This document shows positions 5,408 through 6,150 of a stretch of DNA of 6,150 bases, one piece after another. The translations under genes and the position numbers were made by a program. Each line of letters begins with the position of its first letter. Position 1 is the first letter of the stretch. The stretch lies in contig CALBKP010000074.1 in assembly GCA_937895825.1 (NCBI GenBank), positions 1 through 6,150 on the forward strand, read 5' to 3'. This stretch comes from an uncultured Alistipes sp. Its GTDB lineage: Bacteria; Bacteroidota; Bacteroidia; Bacteroidales; Rikenellaceae. Under the pieces are notes generated by a model. It saw nothing but the letters and a program-made list of their open reading frames with translations. It made no database searches and was not told the origin of the DNA.

Positions 5408-6150
5408 ATGAAAAAACTATTATTACTGCTCACGCTTGTCGGTATGTTTGCCACGGCGTGCGAGGAAGCTGGAGTTGATGGTGGTGTGAACGGGCCTGCC
5501 GTTTCTTATGATCATAATAAGATATGGTATACCAACGGGAGCACCTCCAAGCCCACTTTACCTTCAGACCTCTCTGCCTTTGGAGGTGCGAGTCTTGTAT
5601 CAAATGAATATGATACTAAAAAGGAGTGCTGGGTAATTACCTTTGATCGTAATGTTACGACTATTGGAGATGAGGCATTTTATGATTGCAGCAGCCTTAT
5701 AAGTATAACCATTCCTAATGGCGTATTAACGATTGGAGATTTTGCATTCAGTGGTTGCAGCAGTCTAACAAGTATTACTATCCCTGATGGTGTTACGTCG
5801 ATTGGAGATTCTGCATTCTGTGGTTGCAGCAGTCTAATAAGTATTACTATCCCTGATGGCGTTACGTCGATTGGTGATGATGCTTTTCGTGGTTGCAGCA
5901 GCCTAACAAGTATTACTATCCCTAATGGTGTTACGTCGATTGGAAGTTATGTATTCTATAATTGCAGCAGTCTAACAAGTATTACTATCCCTGATAGTGT
6001 TGTATCGATTGGAGCTGATGCATTCCATTATTGCAGCAGTCTAACAAGTATTACTATCCCTGATGGCGTTACGTCTATTGGACTTTTTGCATTCGATGGT
6101 TGCAGCAGTCTAACAAGTATTACTATCCCTGATGGTGTTGTATCGATTGG
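5408..6150 (+). CDS. BspA-like leucine-rich-repeat (LRR_5) lipoprotein, 3'-truncated by the window edge
   Basis: The first 247 codons are visible, with no stop before the edge. The ATG at 5408 follows an AT-rich stretch and starts a lipoprotein signal: MKKLLLLL, a hydrophobic core and a lipobox ending ATAC with Cys18, followed by acidic EE. Residues about 30-80 are a conserved-looking cap seen ahead of such arrays in Bacteroidota (KIWYTNG, a FGG/SN segment, then WVITFDRNVTTIG). From about residue 82 the protein consists of 23-residue units of the Treponema/BspA LRR type, roughly CSSLTSITIPDGVTSIGxxAFxx, with cysteines at 94, 117, 140, 163, 186, 209 and 232. Family members are cell-surface proteins, some of which bind host or bacterial partners. 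The ligand here is unknown. No promoter box lies between 5364 and the start, so it may be transcribed through the upstream structured region. The repeat part has visibly more A+T than the upstream housekeeping genes. The C-terminal end cannot be seen. Confidence 0.92.
   Translation, partial: MKKLLLLLTLVGMFATACEEAGVDGGVNGPAVSYDHNKIWYTNGSTSKPTLPSDLSAFGGASLVSNEYDTKKECWVITFDRNVTTIGDEAFYDCSSLISITIPNGVLTIGDFAFSGCSSLTSITIPDGVTSIGDSAFCGCSSLISITIPDGVTSIGDDAFRGCSSLTSITIPNGVTSIGSYVFYNCSSLTSITIPDSVVSIGADAFHYCSSLTSITIPDGVTSIGLFAFDGCSSLTSITIPDGVVSI
5687..6150 (+). repeat. 69-bp in-frame tandem repeats encoding the leucine-rich-repeat units
   Basis: The TGC codon opening each unit recurs at 5687, 5756, 5825, 5894, 5963, 6032 and 6101, an exact 69-bp period (23 codons). 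Six full units are visible, and the seventh is cut by the window edge. The first unit (5687-5755) is the most diverged. In the later ones the ~50-bp block from TGCAGCAG to ATTGG is nearly identical, including synonymous positions, while the last ~19 bp varies. This points to recent duplication or gene conversion. Confidence 0.95.

Noticed and set aside
5687..6150. Regularly spaced repeats considered as a CRISPR array
   Set aside because: The 69-bp period is contiguous, in frame and encodes canonical LRR units. There is no repeat/spacer alternation of the CRISPR kind and no cas gene.
5687..6150. Variable T-ending codons considered as a diversity-generating retroelement target
   Set aside because: No reverse transcriptase or template repeat is visible, changes are not restricted to positions explained by adenine mutagenesis, and T-ending codons are common throughout this gene.

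Overview
The window looks like chromosomal DNA of a gut-type Bacteroidota, most likely order Bacteroidales and possibly an Alistipes relative. Three things support this. Promoter-like boxes match the Bacteroidota -7 consensus TAnnTTTG. Starts follow A-rich stretches instead of Shine-Dalgarno sites. The gene families are typical of the phylum: a DUF4919-like protein, a BACON-like/clostripain lipoprotein and a BspA-like leucine-rich-repeat lipoprotein. The genus is a guess from composition and family content. All recognisable genes are on the + strand.

Layout. Bases 1-325 hold the 3' end of a reading frame that finishes as the BRCT domain of NAD-dependent DNA ligase (ligA). The first ~28 visible codons look like the end of a thioredoxin-fold protein instead. 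dapA follows after 23 bp (349-1236). A secreted DUF4919-like protein follows after 27 bp (1264-2022). These three are probably co-transcribed. A hairpin overlapping a promoter box separates them from a surface-type lipoprotein with a BACON-like domain and a clostripain (C11) peptidase domain (2084-3580). Another exact promoter box precedes ffh, the signal recognition particle GTPase (3652-4995), which ends at a strong intrinsic terminator (5017-5052).

The 412 bp between ffh and the next gene are not empty. They hold an exact TAnnTTTG box (5106-5113), then about 200 nt that fold on paper into one long rod-like hairpin (5157-5357) with a central asymmetric bubble, then a T-run. This is the best candidate for something undescribed: a stand-alone structured RNA with 6S RNA-like architecture, or a long regulatory leader for the gene after it. 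From 5408 to the window edge runs the start of a BspA-like lipoprotein. It has near-identical 69-bp tandem repeats in which only a few fixed codons vary.

Housekeeping functions (DNA joining, lysine/peptidoglycan precursor synthesis, protein targeting) are interleaved with envelope and secreted proteins. The exported proteins would enter the secretion route that Ffh and Sec serve, but nothing in the sequence ties these genes into one dedicated system.
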